This document shows, piece by piece, positions 41,324 through 50,445 of a DNA stretch of 64,000 nt. The stretch is taken from positions 2,108,001 through 2,172,000 of the forward strand of contig NZ_CP117866.1 in the NCBI RefSeq assembly GCF_028736035.1, given 5' to 3'. A program made the translations under genes and the position numbers. This stretch comes from Streptomyces sp. T12. Lineage in GTDB: Bacteria > Actinomycetota > Actinomycetes > Streptomycetales > Streptomycetaceae. Each line of letters opens with the position of its first letter. Positions within the stretch are counted from its first letter, which is position 1. The notes beneath the pieces were generated by a model. The model worked only from the letters and a program-made list of their open reading frames with translations. It searched no databases and was not told the origin of the DNA.

Positions 41324-42613
41324 CTAGCAGCCGTCGCAGGGGCAGCAGCAGTCGCAGCCGTCACAGTCGCAGTCCCGGCAGCAGCCCTCGCGCTTCTTGC
41401 GGGACCACGGGCCCTCGTACTCCTTCGCGCAGCACAGCTTGCAGGTGCAGCACAGCAGCCAGAACATCCCGCAGCCGGCCCAGAACCCACGCCGTCCCTT
41501 CGGCGGCTGAGCGGCCGGCCCACCACCGAACCCACCGAAGTCACCACCGCCACCGCCACCGCCATGGCCACCATGGCCACCGCCGGGCGCTCCCCCACCG
41601 CCCGCATACGGATTCCCGCCCGCGTACGGGTTCTGTCCCGCATACGGATTCGGCGGCGCCCCGTACGCCCCCTCCCCGTACGGCCCCTGCCCCTGCGGCG
41701 GCTGCCCCTGCTGTGGCGGCTGCCCGTAGGGCCCGGCCTGGTGCGACGAACACATCGGCACCGTGCCGAACGCCCGGTCCACCGAGCGCCGCAGCTCGTG
41801 CACGAGCAGCAGATGCGCGAGCTTGGCGTCGGTGAACTCAACCTCGCGCAGCGCCAGCCGCACCCCCTGCACGGCGTCGTCCGCGAGCCGCCGTGCCTCG
41901 GGCAGCGAGGTCCCGGTCGCGGTGAGCGGGTTCCACGCACCCGACGCGGCATCGGCCGCCTGGTCCTCCACGGCGTCCAGGAGGTGCGCCAGCCGTCCGA
42001 AGAGGCGCCCGGCCTCGGCGAGCGGCGCGGCGTTGTGCGGCCGCCCGGCCAGGATGGCGGTGTGCGCGAAGGCGGCGGCGGTCGCCGTCTCGGTCGGTTC
42101 GGTGACGGCGAGGATCGGCGTGCCGGGCCCGGCGAGCGCCTCGATGCCGACCTGCCGGTCCACGGCGTCGACGAGTACGGCGGTGTCGAACCCGACGGCC
42201 GACCCGGTACGGGCACCCGCCGCACCCCACCCCGCGGCCACCCGGCGCGCGGCGAGCGCCACCGGCTTACGGGCCAGCAGCCCGTCCCCGTCGGCCACAT
42301 GGTCACGCACCTTGGCCGAGGCGAGCACCAGCGAGACGGCCGCGGCGAGCCGCGCGCCCTCCCCCTGCGCGACGGACGCGGTCCGCATCCCGCGCAACGC
42401 GCACGGCCCCGCCGTACGCCGCAGTCCGCTGTCCTGCTCGGCCTGAGCCTCCGTCAGAACAGAGATGAGGAGCCCGTCGTAGTTCGTCACGATCCGCGCG
42501 AACTGACCGTGGTCCCCGCGCAACGAGAGGCACAACCCGCACAAATGCGCCATCCACTGACCGGCGAGCTTCTCACCGAGCCGATGACGACATGGCCTGA
42601 CGATTCCGAACAC
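41324..42613 (-). CDS. DUF5685 family protein with Cys-rich tail
   Basis: 429 residues. The N-terminal helical domain (~1-285) begins MFGIVRPCRHRLGEKL with a CGLC motif in AHLCGLCLSLRGDHG and a third Cys in GPCALRGM, as in DUF5685. A Pro/Gly/Tyr/Gln-rich repeat linker (NPYAG repeats) and a poly-Gly/His stretch follow. The last ~60 residues hold over 20 Cys (MFWLLCCTCKLCC, GCCRDCDCDGCDCCCPCDGC). This suggests metal binding or dense disulphides/lipid attachment. Function unknown; I recall homologues in other actinomycetes without the Cys tail. Confidence 0.78.
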   Translation of the reverse strand: MFGIVRPCRHRLGEKLAGQWMAHLCGLCLSLRGDHGQFARIVTNYDGLLISVLTEAQAEQDSGLRRTAGPCALRGMRTASVAQGEGARLAAAVSLVLASAKVRDHVADGDGLLARKPVALAARRVAAGWGAAGARTGSAVGFDTAVLVDAVDRQVGIEALAGPGTPILAVTEPTETATAAAFAHTAILAGRPHNAAPLAEAGRLFGRLAHLLDAVEDQAADAASGAWNPLTATGTSLPEARRLADDAVQGVRLALREVEFTDAKLAHLLLVHELRRSVDRAFGTVPMCSSHQAGPYGQPPQQGQPPQGQGPYGEGAYGAPPNPYAGQNPYAGGNPYAGGGGAPGGGHGGHGGGGGGGDFGGFGGGPAAQPPKGRRGFWAGCGMFWLLCCTCKLCCAKEYEGPWSRKKREGCCRDCDCDGCDCCCPCDGC

Positions 42614-42936
42614 GACGTCCCCCTGTGGTTCTTACGACGCTTCTCACGACGCTGAGCTGCCGCATCGTATCGATCGTGGTACGGATCACCACGCCGGCCT
42701 CGTTCACCCGTACGCCCCCAGCATCACCCATACGCCGTGAAGAATCATATTTCACTCACAGTCAGCAGCCGTACGTGGCATGACCCTTGGGGGACACGGG
42801 CTCTCGACGGAATCGCTGTGCACCAGTACCGTCACAAACCCCCCGCGCGGCGTCTATCCACTTGGCGCGACGTCCGCATCATGGATGACCATAGGGATGC
42901 GGAATGTAAAAGAGACCGCTGTGAGAGGAGGCGTCC
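42614..42936. promoter_or_regulatory. divergent promoter region between DUF5685 and sepF
   Basis: 323 bp with noticeably lower GC around 42730-42780 and 42890-42935. GAGAGGAGG precedes the sepF ATG. No regulator site could be named. Overlapping ORFs lack ribosome binding sites. Confidence 0.35.
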
Positions 42937-43374
42937 ATGGGATCGGTGCGCAAGGCGAGTGCCTGGCTGGGCCTCGTTGACGACAACGATGACGAGCGTT
43001 ACTACGACGACGACTACTCCGAAGGGACCGAGCCCGGGGAAGCCTGGGTCACCGACCCGCGGGTCAAGGTGGCCACGGACGTCGCCGAGGAGAAGGGCCG
43101 CCGCATCGGCACGGTCACTCCGGACAGCTTCCGGGACGCCCGCGCCATCGGCGAGCTGTTCCGGGACGGGGTTCCGGTCATCATGAACCTCACGGCCATG
43201 GAGCCGGGCGACGCCAAGCGCGTCGTCGACTTCGCGGCGGGGCTCATCTTCGGTCTGCGCGGCTCGATCGACCGCGTGTCCAACCGCGTGTTCCTGCTGA
43301 CCCCGGCCGACACGGAGATCATCAACGGCGAGGCGTCGGCACACCGCACGGACGGCTTCTACAACCAGAGCTGA
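42937..43374 (+). CDS. sepF: SepF-like cell division protein
   Basis: 145 residues: an N-terminal amphipathic membrane-targeting stretch ([16 protein letters not shown]), an acidic linker and the SepF/DUF552 domain ([55 protein letters not shown]). SepF anchors FtsZ to the membrane. Streptomyces carry several paralogues; this one is away from the ftsZ/divisome cluster, so it is probably a secondary SepF. Confidence 0.9.
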   Translation: MGSVRKASAWLGLVDDNDDERYYDDDYSEGTEPGEAWVTDPRVKVATDVAEEKGRRIGTVTPDSFRDARAIGELFRDGVPVIMNLTAMEPGDAKRVVDFAAGLIFGLRGSIDRVSNRVFLLTPADTEIINGEASAHRTDGFYNQS

Positions 43375-43399
43375 GGCAGGGCCGCTCGCCGGCCCTGCC
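43375..43399. terminator. 10-bp hairpin between sepF and the acyl-CoA dehydrogenase gene
   Basis: Arms 43375-43384 and 43390-43399, loop CTCGC, starting right after the sepF stop codon and ending 13 bases before the convergent gene's stop. Confidence 0.8.
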
Positions 43400-43411
43400 C
43401 CCTGGTGGGGA

Positions 43412-44602
43412 TCAGCGGAAGGCGTCGAGTCCGGTGAGCGCCTTGCCCAGCACGAGCTGGTGCATCTCGACGGTGCCCTCGTAGGTGAGCACCGATTCGA
43501 GGTTGGTCGCGTGCCGCATCACGGGGTATTCGAGCGAGATCCCGTTGGCACCGAGGATGGTCCGCGCCGTACGGCAGATGTCGATGGCCTCGCGGACGTT
43601 GTTGAGCTTGCCGAAGCTGACCTGCTCGGGACGCAGGCGGCCGGCGTCCATGCGCCGCCCCAGGTGATGGGCGAGCAGAATCCCCTTGTGCAGTTCGAGC
43701 GCCATGTCGGCGAGTTTGGCCTGGGTGAGCTGGAAGCCACCGATCGGCCGACCGAACTGCTCCCGCGTCTTGGCGTATTCGACGGCGGACTCGAAACAGG
43801 AACGCGCCGCGCCCATGGCCCCCCACACGATCCCGTAGCGGGCGTGCGAGAGACAGCTGAGCGGCCCCTTGAGCCCGACCACCTCGGGCAGCACGGCATC
43901 GGCGGGCAGTCGTACGTCGTCGAGGACCAGCTCACTGGTGACGGAGGCGCGCAGCGACAGCTTGTGCTTGATCTCGGGAGCGGAGAACCCGGCGCTGTCG
44001 GCCGGCACGACGAACCCGCGGATCCCCTCCTCCGTCTGCGCCCACACGACGGCCACCCCGGCGACGGACCCGTTGGTGATCCACATCTTGCGCCCATTGA
44101 GCACCCAGTCGGACCCGTCCCGCTTGGCGTAGGTCCTCATCGAGGCGGGGTCGGACCCGTGGTCCGGCTCGGTCAGCCCGAAGCACCCGATGACCTCGCC
44201 GGAGGCCATGCGGGGCAGCCACTCCTGCTTCTGCGACTCGCTCCCGAACCGGTGAATGGCGTACATGGCGAGGGACCCCTGCACGGAGACCAGGGACCGG
44301 ATCCCGGAGTCGGCGGCCTCCAGCTCCAGACAGGCGAGCCCGTACTGCACGGCGGACGCACCGGCACACCCGTACCCGTTGAGCGACATCCCGAGGGCGC
44401 CGATCTCACCGAGTTCCCGGGCGATCTCGCGAATCCCCGGCAGCTCGCCCTTCTCGTACCACTCGGCGACGTACGGCACGACCCGGTCCGCGGCCCACTC
44501 CCGCACGGTGCTCCGAATCGCCAGGTCCTCGGGCTCCAGGAGGTCGTCGATGCCGAGGGGGTCGGCGGGGTCGAACGGGGGCAACTTCGAGGACGCGGAC
44601 AT
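43412..44602 (-). CDS. acyl-CoA dehydrogenase, glutaryl-CoA dehydrogenase-like
   Basis: 396 residues with the ACAD N-terminal helical domain, the beta domain (CFGLTEPDHGSDPASMRT, KMWITNGSVAGVAVVWAQ) and the C-terminal FAD domain (REQFGRPIGGFQLTQAKLADM). The catalytic Glu lies in TYEGTVEMHQLVLGKALTG, the position used by glutaryl-CoA dehydrogenases. It transfers electrons from an acyl-CoA via FAD to ETF. No other beta-oxidation gene is nearby, so the substrate is uncertain. Confidence 0.92.
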   Translation of the reverse strand: MSASSKLPPFDPADPLGIDDLLEPEDLAIRSTVREWAADRVVPYVAEWYEKGELPGIREIARELGEIGALGMSLNGYGCAGASAVQYGLACLELEAADSGIRSLVSVQGSLAMYAIHRFGSESQKQEWLPRMASGEVIGCFGLTEPDHGSDPASMRTYAKRDGSDWVLNGRKMWITNGSVAGVAVVWAQTEEGIRGFVVPADSAGFSAPEIKHKLSLRASVTSELVLDDVRLPADAVLPEVVGLKGPLSCLSHARYGIVWGAMGAARSCFESAVEYAKTREQFGRPIGGFQLTQAKLADMALELHKGILLAHHLGRRMDAGRLRPEQVSFGKLNNVREAIDICRTARTILGANGISLEYPVMRHATNLESVLTYEGTVEMHQLVLGKALTGLDAFR

Positions 44603-44718
44603 GGGACACCCTCCGGCGAGGACTAAAACTAGCGCCGCTAGTTACTGACTCTGGGCAGACGCTACGACGCGGCGTGCCGCACGTCCAGTACGACTCCCGG
44701 GGAGGAGCAGAAGGCTGG

Positions 44719-46320
44719 TCAAACGGAGACGCGGGACTCCGCGACTTCCCTCGGCTTGGGCAACTCCACGGCAGGCGCCTCGCACTGCATGGCCCGCGGC
44801 AGCCGCAACGCCATCACCGCGCCCAGCAGCAGCAGAGCCGCACTCACCAGCAACGTCACATGCAGCCCGTGCACGAAGCAGTCCCGAGCCGCCCGCTGCA
44901 GAGCAACCCCCGCAGGCCCGCCCAGCTGCGCGGCAACGTCGTAGGCCTCGCCCAGCGAGTGCGAAGCCGCCGCGGAGGCCGGCGCCGGAACACCCGGAAC
45001 GTTCGCCAGCCCGGGGGCATACGCCGCGTTCATCACGCTGCCCAGCAGCGCGATGCCGATCCCCGCGCCCAGCTGGTACGACGTCTCGCCGATCGCCGCC
45101 GCCCCACCGGCCTGCTCGGGCGGAGCCTCGCTCAGCATCGACTCGTACGCCCCGAAGAGCGTCGTCTCCAGCCCGAAGCCCAGCAACACGAACCCGAAGA
45201 GCAGCAGCGCGGGATTGTCCTCGCCGCCCATGGCCGTCAGCAGCAGCACCGCGACGGCCGTCAGACAGAAACCGAAGCACACCATCCGCCGCGGCCCGAA
45301 CCGCCGCAGCATCCGCGCCCCCGCGAGGCCGGACGCCATCGCGGCGAACGTCAGCGGCAGCAGCCGTAGCCCCGTCTCCAGCGGCGACAGCCCCAGCACC
45401 AGCTGCAGATACTGCGCCGCGATGAGTTCGAGTCCGACGAGCGCGAGCATCGCCAGCACGATGCACCCGACGGACGTACTGAAGGCCGGCCGGGCGAACA
45501 TCCGCAGGTCCACCAGCGGATACTCCCGGCGTCGCTGCCGTCGTACGAAAAGAACCAGCAGCACCGCACCGATCACCAGCGGTGCCAGGGTGAACACGCT
45601 GGCCACCGCCTCCCCGCCGCCGAGCCGCTTCACGCCCAGGACGACGCCGAACAGCCCGGCCGCCGCCATCAGCGCGCCGACCACGTCCCAGGGACCCTTG
45701 CCGTCGCCCTTCGACTCGGGCAGCAGCAGCCGTCCCACCGGGAGGCTGACCAGCATCAGCGGGATGTTGACGAGGAAGACCGAGCCCCACCAGAAGTGTT
45801 CGAGGAGGAAGCCGCCGAGCAGTGGCCCGACCGCCGCGCCCACCGCGGCCACGGCGCTCCAGATGCCGATCGCGAGGGCCCGCTCGCGCCGGTCGGGGAA
45901 GACCTGGCGCAGGATCGACAGGGTCGCGGGCATGATCATCGCGCCACCGACGCCGAGCAGGGCGCGGGCCAGGATCAGCACCTGTGGGTCGTGCGCGAGG
46001 GCCGCGAGGCCGGAGGCGAGGCCGAAGAGGCCGTATCCGAGAAGCAGGACCCGCCTGCGGCCCACACGGTCACCGAGCGTGCCGAAGAGGATCAGCAGCG
46101 AGGCGCAGACCAGCGGATAGATGTCGACGATCCAGAGCAGTTCTATCCCGCCGGGCCTGAGGTCCTCGGTGACGGCGGGCACCGCCACGTGCAGCACGGT
46201 CGCGTCGACCGCGACGAGCAGCAGGCTGGTGCAGAGGACGACGAGGACGACCCAGCGGTTGGCACCGGCCCCGGCCGCCCGACGGCGCAGCGCAGCGGCG
46301 GCCGTGGTCGTCCCGGACAT
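44719..46320 (-). CDS. DHA2-type MFS drug exporter (EmrB/QacA family)
   Basis: 533 residues with about 14 helices. Motif A-like GDRVGRRRVLLLGYGLFGLAS and motif C region ALLGVGGAMIMPATLSILRQVFP identify the DHA2 family of proton-driven multidrug or self-resistance pumps. GGGAGGT lies before the ATG at 46320; a longer frame to 46419 is unsupported. No regulator gene is adjacent, although the 468-bp upstream region is unusually AT-rich. Confidence 0.9.
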   Translation of the reverse strand: MSGTTTAAAALRRRAAGAGANRWVVLVVLCTSLLLVAVDATVLHVAVPAVTEDLRPGGIELLWIVDIYPLVCASLLILFGTLGDRVGRRRVLLLGYGLFGLASGLAALAHDPQVLILARALLGVGGAMIMPATLSILRQVFPDRRERALAIGIWSAVAAVGAAVGPLLGGFLLEHFWWGSVFLVNIPLMLVSLPVGRLLLPESKGDGKGPWDVVGALMAAAGLFGVVLGVKRLGGGEAVASVFTLAPLVIGAVLLVLFVRRQRRREYPLVDLRMFARPAFSTSVGCIVLAMLALVGLELIAAQYLQLVLGLSPLETGLRLLPLTFAAMASGLAGARMLRRFGPRRMVCFGFCLTAVAVLLLTAMGGEDNPALLLFGFVLLGFGLETTLFGAYESMLSEAPPEQAGGAAAIGETSYQLGAGIGIALLGSVMNAAYAPGLANVPGVPAPASAAASHSLGEAYDVAAQLGGPAGVALQRAARDCFVHGLHVTLLVSAALLLLGAVMALRLPRAMQCEAPAVELPKPREVAESRVSV

Positions 46321-46788
46321 GTACGTACCTCCCAGATGTTCCCTCGCCCCGGCGGGCTCACGGGGTGGGGACTCCCCGTGACTCGGCCGGAGAGGAGCGG
46401 TGGTCTCCGGCCCGCGCAACGAAGGGCGAGTGACTCGTCAGAGTACGCGAGTCCACGTCGGTGCCGAGTGGCGGACCTCTCAGACTCCGCACAGAACGCG
46501 TGTGGCGTACGCCACGTCCGGCCGCGCTCTCCCCCGTCCGCCCCTGCTCGGGGCCGGGCCCGGGGCGGTGAGCCCCAGGGGAATTCCATCCCATGATTCG
46601 GTTAACGAATTCATAAGCAGTGAAAAACGAACCGTCAGAATGATCAAAGGAATTGAAGGATGCAGCGCCCGATGATTAGGGATTCCTTGGAAATAAACCT
46701 CCTCCTGAGAGGAATCCCACATCACATCGTCATCACAAAGCCGTGGAATCGCCCTTGAACTGCGCTCACTCGCTGTAACGTCGATTGG
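46321..46788. promoter_or_regulatory. AT-rich divergent region between the MFS and PAP2 genes
   Basis: 468 bp. From about 46590 to 46750 GC drops far below the window average. A perfect 9-bp inverted repeat with arms at 46679-46687 and 46710-46718 encloses a 22-base loop containing CCTCCTCC, complementary to a ribosome binding site. No gene supported. It holds the promoters of both neighbours. Confidence 0.5.
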
Positions 46789-47850
46789 GTGCGTACCGAA
46801 CGAAAGCTGACCCGTCTGGACCGGGTCTTCGCCAGGCTGGACCGGGAACCAGAACGTCCGGCCCACATCGATGTGCCGCGGATGACCCCGCACAGGATCG
46901 TGCTGTTCGCCGCGACCCTGGCCTTCTACGGGGCCATCGTGTGGGCCGTCGTCATCACCTCGTGGCTGGTCCGGTTCGACTGGCAGGTCATGTTCTTCCG
47001 GCCGTACCAGCAGTGGGCGGAGATCCACGCGTTCGTCGACTACTACGTGGTGCTCGGCCAGCGCGGCCCCACCGCCGTGATGGTCGCGGCCTGGCTGGGC
47101 TGGCGTTCCTGGCGGCAGCACACGCTGCGGCCGCTGCTCGCGCTCGGCGTCTCACTGCTCCTGCTGAACATCACCGTCGGTGCCGCCAAGCTCGGCATGG
47201 GCCGCCTCGGACCGCACTACGCGACCACCATCGGATCCAACGAGATGGGCCTGGGCGGCGATATATTCCCCAGCGGCCACACCGCCAACGCCGTGGTGAC
47301 CTGGGGAATCCTGGCCTATCTGGCCTCGACCCCGAGAGCGCGCCGCTGGCTGTCGGCCCTGTCGGCGGTGACCTCGCTGGGCGTCGGCCTGTCCACCGTC
47401 TACCTCGGTACGCACTGGCTGAGCGACGTTCTGCTCGGCTGGGCCGCCGGTCTGCTGATCATGCTCGCCCTGCCGTGGTTCGAGCCGCTGATCGCCCGCT
47501 CCGAGACCTGGATCTTCGACCTGCGCGACCGCTGGCGCGAGCGCCGGGCCGGCGCCGTTCCCGCCCCCGTGCTCGAACCGGCTCGGGCGGGGGGAACCCC
47601 ATCGACCACCCCGGTCGGGGCCCCGGTGCTGCTCAAGCCGCGTGCCACGCCCGCCGACGACGAGGTCGCGGCACGCGAGGCGGCCTCCGTGCCCCGCTCA
47701 CCCCGGGCGCCCGTCTATCTGGCGCCCGGCCCGCACACGACCCGCGGGGAGCGCACTCCGGTCACCCCGGTCGGCAGCCGCCGCCCGCCGCACACGGACC
47801 GCATCGCCCGCGGCGCGGCCCCGGCGGCCCGCCCCCTCACGGGCGGCTGA
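46789..47850 (+). CDS. PAP2-superfamily membrane phosphatase with altered motif arginines
   Basis: 353 residues, about six helices and a ~110-residue Pro-rich cytoplasmic tail. The PAP2 motifs are recognisable: C1 AKLGMGRLGPHY, C2 FPSGHTANAV (intact nucleophile-supporting His) and C3 STVYLGTHWLSDV. The canonical Arg of C1 (K-X6-RP) reads Gly, and the SR of C3 reads ST, so the phosphate pocket differs from typical lipid phosphatases. Possible substrates are undecaprenyl or phosphatidyl phosphates. GTG start at 46789. Confidence 0.85.
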   Translation: MRTERKLTRLDRVFARLDREPERPAHIDVPRMTPHRIVLFAATLAFYGAIVWAVVITSWLVRFDWQVMFFRPYQQWAEIHAFVDYYVVLGQRGPTAVMVAAWLGWRSWRQHTLRPLLALGVSLLLLNITVGAAKLGMGRLGPHYATTIGSNEMGLGGDIFPSGHTANAVVTWGILAYLASTPRARRWLSALSAVTSLGVGLSTVYLGTHWLSDVLLGWAAGLLIMLALPWFEPLIARSETWIFDLRDRWRERRAGAVPAPVLEPARAGGTPSTTPVGAPVLLKPRATPADDEVAAREAASVPRSPRAPVYLAPGPHTTRGERTPVTPVGSRRPPHTDRIARGAAPAARPLTGG

Positions 47851-47902
47851 CCTCCCCCACTCCGGACAAGCGGGGTTCGGTACGCACCACCACCCCGCAG
47901 CG

Positions 47903-47940
47903 CGACGGCCCCGGCTCCTCGACAGGAGCCGGGGCCGTCG
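47903..47940. terminator. 17-bp bidirectional hairpin between PAP2 and I78 genes
   Basis: Perfect arms 47903-47919 and 47924-47940 with a 4-base CGAC loop, between convergent genes. The strongest hairpin in the window. Confidence 0.85.
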
Positions 47941-47958
47941 CCCTGTGTCAGCCGTTCG

Positions 47959-48174
47959 TCAGCCCTTCCAGGCCCGCGCCACCTGGCCGTCCTTGACCTC
48001 GAAGTTCAGGCGACCGCTCCTGTACTCCATGGTGATGATCGCCCCCGGCGGCAGCGAACGCACCGTCGACCAGCCTCGGTCACGGGCCAGTCGCTCGGCC
48101 CGGTCGGCGTCGAGACCGACATATGCGTCCGGGCTGTCCTGGGGTTCGGCAGGGGGTTTCGGAATGGGTGCCAT
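47959..48174 (-). CDS. I78-family peptidase inhibitor-like small protein
   Basis: 71 residues: a Pro-rich start (MAPIPKPPAEPQDSPDAYVG), then a potato-inhibitor-like fold (ERLARDRGWSTVRSLPPGAIITMEYRSGRLNFEVKDG), matching the I78 inhibitor family. No signal peptide, so it would be cytoplasmic or released by another route. Could modulate a serine protease; the nearest proteases are 7-10 kb away. Confidence 0.75.
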   Translation of the reverse strand: MAPIPKPPAEPQDSPDAYVGLDADRAERLARDRGWSTVRSLPPGAIITMEYRSGRLNFEVKDGQVARAWKG

Positions 48175-48662
48175 GCCGCCACGCTAGGGCCTCGGCGAAG
48201 GATCGGGCCAGAGCGGACCGGGGACCTTTGTAACGGCCATCCAGGCCACTCGTCCCCCTCCGGTCACGCTTTTGTCACAGAATCACGACGGGCGTTTCGG
48301 CCACACTTCGTCACACGGACGAGCGGTTCCGTAGGCCTTCCGCAGGCATTCCATCGTAATTTCCGCGTGTCGCACCGACCGGGCCAATAGCCCGCCGGAA
48401 AAGTTCCCGGGGAACTGCCCCCGGACTCCTTAGCGGACCCCTTTTCCCTCCGCTTCCCTCCGCCCCGGCATTGGCTGCCGCCGCAGCGGGGCGTGGGCCT
48501 CGGGAACCGGTGCCACACAGAAAGTACATGGTTCTACCACAGAACCTCCGTACGCCCCCTGTCGGAGCACCGCCGACGCGAGCATCATGGCGTGAGCTCG
48601 CGTCGGCGCGTGCGGCGCGGGCTTTCAGCGGGCCCGGGGCGCTACGAGCGAAGGGGCGAGCG
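48175..48662. promoter_or_regulatory. upstream region of ctaD
   Basis: 488 bp. A GTTCC-CGG-GGAAC palindrome at 48403-48415 and AT-richer patches near 48230-48370 are the only structures seen. The ctaD reading frame is open upstream to 48471 but lacks a ribosome binding site there. No gene supported. Confidence 0.35.
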
Positions 48663-50354
48663 ATGGGGACGCAGACCGTACGGGCGACGGCACGGCCCGA
48701 GCGGACCAGACGGCCCGGACGAGTGATCGTCGACTGGCTGACCACCACCGACCACAAGAAGATCGGCCATCTCTACCTGATCACGTCGTTCGGGTTCTTC
48801 CTGGCCGGCGGCGTCATGGCCCTGCTGATGCGGGCCGAACTGGCCCGGCCCGGGATGCAGCTGCTGAGCAACGAGCAGTTCAACCAGTTGTTCACCATGC
48901 ACGGCACGATCATGCTGCTGCTGTTCGCGACGCCCACCTTCGCGGGCTTCGCCAACGAGCTGATGCCGCTGCAGATCGGCGCCCCGGACGTGGCCTTCCC
49001 CCGGCTGAACATGTTCTCGTACTGGCTGTTCCTGTTCGGCGGCCTGATCGTGATGGGCTCGCTGATCGTGCCGGACGGGCCGGCCGCCTTCGGCTGGTTC
49101 GCCTACGCGCCGCTCAACAGCCTGGAGCGCTCGCCCGGCATCGGCCCCGACCTGTGGATCATGGGCCTCGCGCTGGCCGGCTTCGGCACCATCCTCGGCG
49201 CGGTCAACTTCATCACCACGATCATCGGGATGCGCGCCCCCGGCATGACGATGTTCCGGATGCCGATCTTCGTGTGGAACACGCTGTTCACGTCGATCCT
49301 GATCCTGATGGCGTTCCCGGTGCTGGCGGCGGCGCTGCTGGTGCTGGAGGCGGACCGCCGGTTCGGCTCGGTGGTGTTCGAGGCGGGCAACGGCGGGGCG
49401 CTGCTGTGGCAGCACCTGTTCTGGTTCTTCGGCCACCCCGAGGTGTACATCATCGCGCTGCCGTTCTTCGGCATCATCAGCGAGATCATCCCGGTCTTCT
49501 CGCGCAAGCCGATCTTCGGCTATCTGACGCTGGTCGGGGCGACGATGGCGATCACCGGTCTGTCGATCGTGGTGTGGGCGCACCACATGTTCGTCACGGG
49601 CGCGGTCCTGCTGCCGTTCTTCTCCTTCATGAGCTTCCTGATCGCGGTGCCGACGGGCGTGAAGTTCTTCAACTGGACCGGCACCATGATCAAGGGCTCG
49701 CTGTCCTTCGAGACCCCGATGCTGTGGGCGTTCGGCTTCCTGATGACGTTCCTGTTCGGCGGGCTGACCGGGGTGATCCTGGCGTCGCCGCCGATGGACT
49801 TCCACGTCTCCGACTCGTACTTCGTCGTCGCCCACTTCCACTACGTCGTCTTCGGCACCGTCGTCTTCGCGATCTTCGCCGGGTTCCACTTCTGGTGGCC
49901 CAAGTTCACCGGGAAGATGCTCGACGAGCGGCTGGGCAAGATCCACTTCTGGACGCTGTTCGTCGGCTTCCACACCACGTTCCTCGTGCAGCACTGGCTG
50001 GGCGCGGAGGGCATGCCCCGCCGGTACGCCGACTATCTCGCCGCCGACGGCTTCACGGCGCTGAACACGATCTCGACGATCGGCGCGTTCCTGCTCGGCA
50101 TGTCGACGCTGCCGTTCCTCTACAACGTCTGGAAGACCGCGAAGTACGGCAAGAGGGTCGAGGTCGACGACCCCTGGGGCTACGGCCGCTCCCTGGAGTG
50201 GGCGACCTCCTGCCCGCCCCCGCGGCACAACTTCAACGCGCTGCCGCGGATCCGCTCCGAGTCCCCGGCGTTCGACCTGCACCACCCGGCGCACGCGTTG
50301 GAGGCTCCGCAGCCCGAGCCACAGAGCGAGCAAGCCGACCGTGGGCCGTCCTGA
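48663..50354 (+). CDS. ctaD: cytochrome c oxidase subunit I, stand-alone copy
   Basis: 563 residues, twelve-helix haem-copper oxidase core. Haem a and a3 ligands lie in [12 protein letters not shown] and [11 protein letters not shown]; CuB ligands in FFGHPEVYI (with the Tyr of the His-Tyr cross-link and the proton-channel Glu) and VWAHHMF. It reduces O2 to water and pumps protons as part of the aa3 oxidase. Subunits II and III and haem A synthesis genes are absent from the window, so this is an isolated paralogue. AAGGGGCGAG precedes the ATG. Confidence 0.94.
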   Translation: MGTQTVRATARPERTRRPGRVIVDWLTTTDHKKIGHLYLITSFGFFLAGGVMALLMRAELARPGMQLLSNEQFNQLFTMHGTIMLLLFATPTFAGFANELMPLQIGAPDVAFPRLNMFSYWLFLFGGLIVMGSLIVPDGPAAFGWFAYAPLNSLERSPGIGPDLWIMGLALAGFGTILGAVNFITTIIGMRAPGMTMFRMPIFVWNTLFTSILILMAFPVLAAALLVLEADRRFGSVVFEAGNGGALLWQHLFWFFGHPEVYIIALPFFGIISEIIPVFSRKPIFGYLTLVGATMAITGLSIVVWAHHMFVTGAVLLPFFSFMSFLIAVPTGVKFFNWTGTMIKGSLSFETPMLWAFGFLMTFLFGGLTGVILASPPMDFHVSDSYFVVAHFHYVVFGTVVFAIFAGFHFWWPKFTGKMLDERLGKIHFWTLFVGFHTTFLVQHWLGAEGMPRRYADYLAADGFTALNTISTIGAFLLGMSTLPFLYNVWKTAKYGKRVEVDDPWGYGRSLEWATSCPPPRHNFNALPRIRSESPAFDLHHPAHALEAPQPEPQSEQADRGPS

Positions 50355-50445
50355 TCGCCTCGACGAGCTCGTCCGGCTCCAGGACCGCCTGGTGCATGCG
50401 CAGGCGCTCGGCCCAGTCGCTGCCGCGGGGAGTGCCGGTGATCGC

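Noticed and set aside
39128..42655. Plus-strand 1175-codon frame opposite slipin, protease and DUF5685 genes
   Set aside because: Runs across three well-supported minus-strand genes and their intergenic gaps; no recognisable domain.
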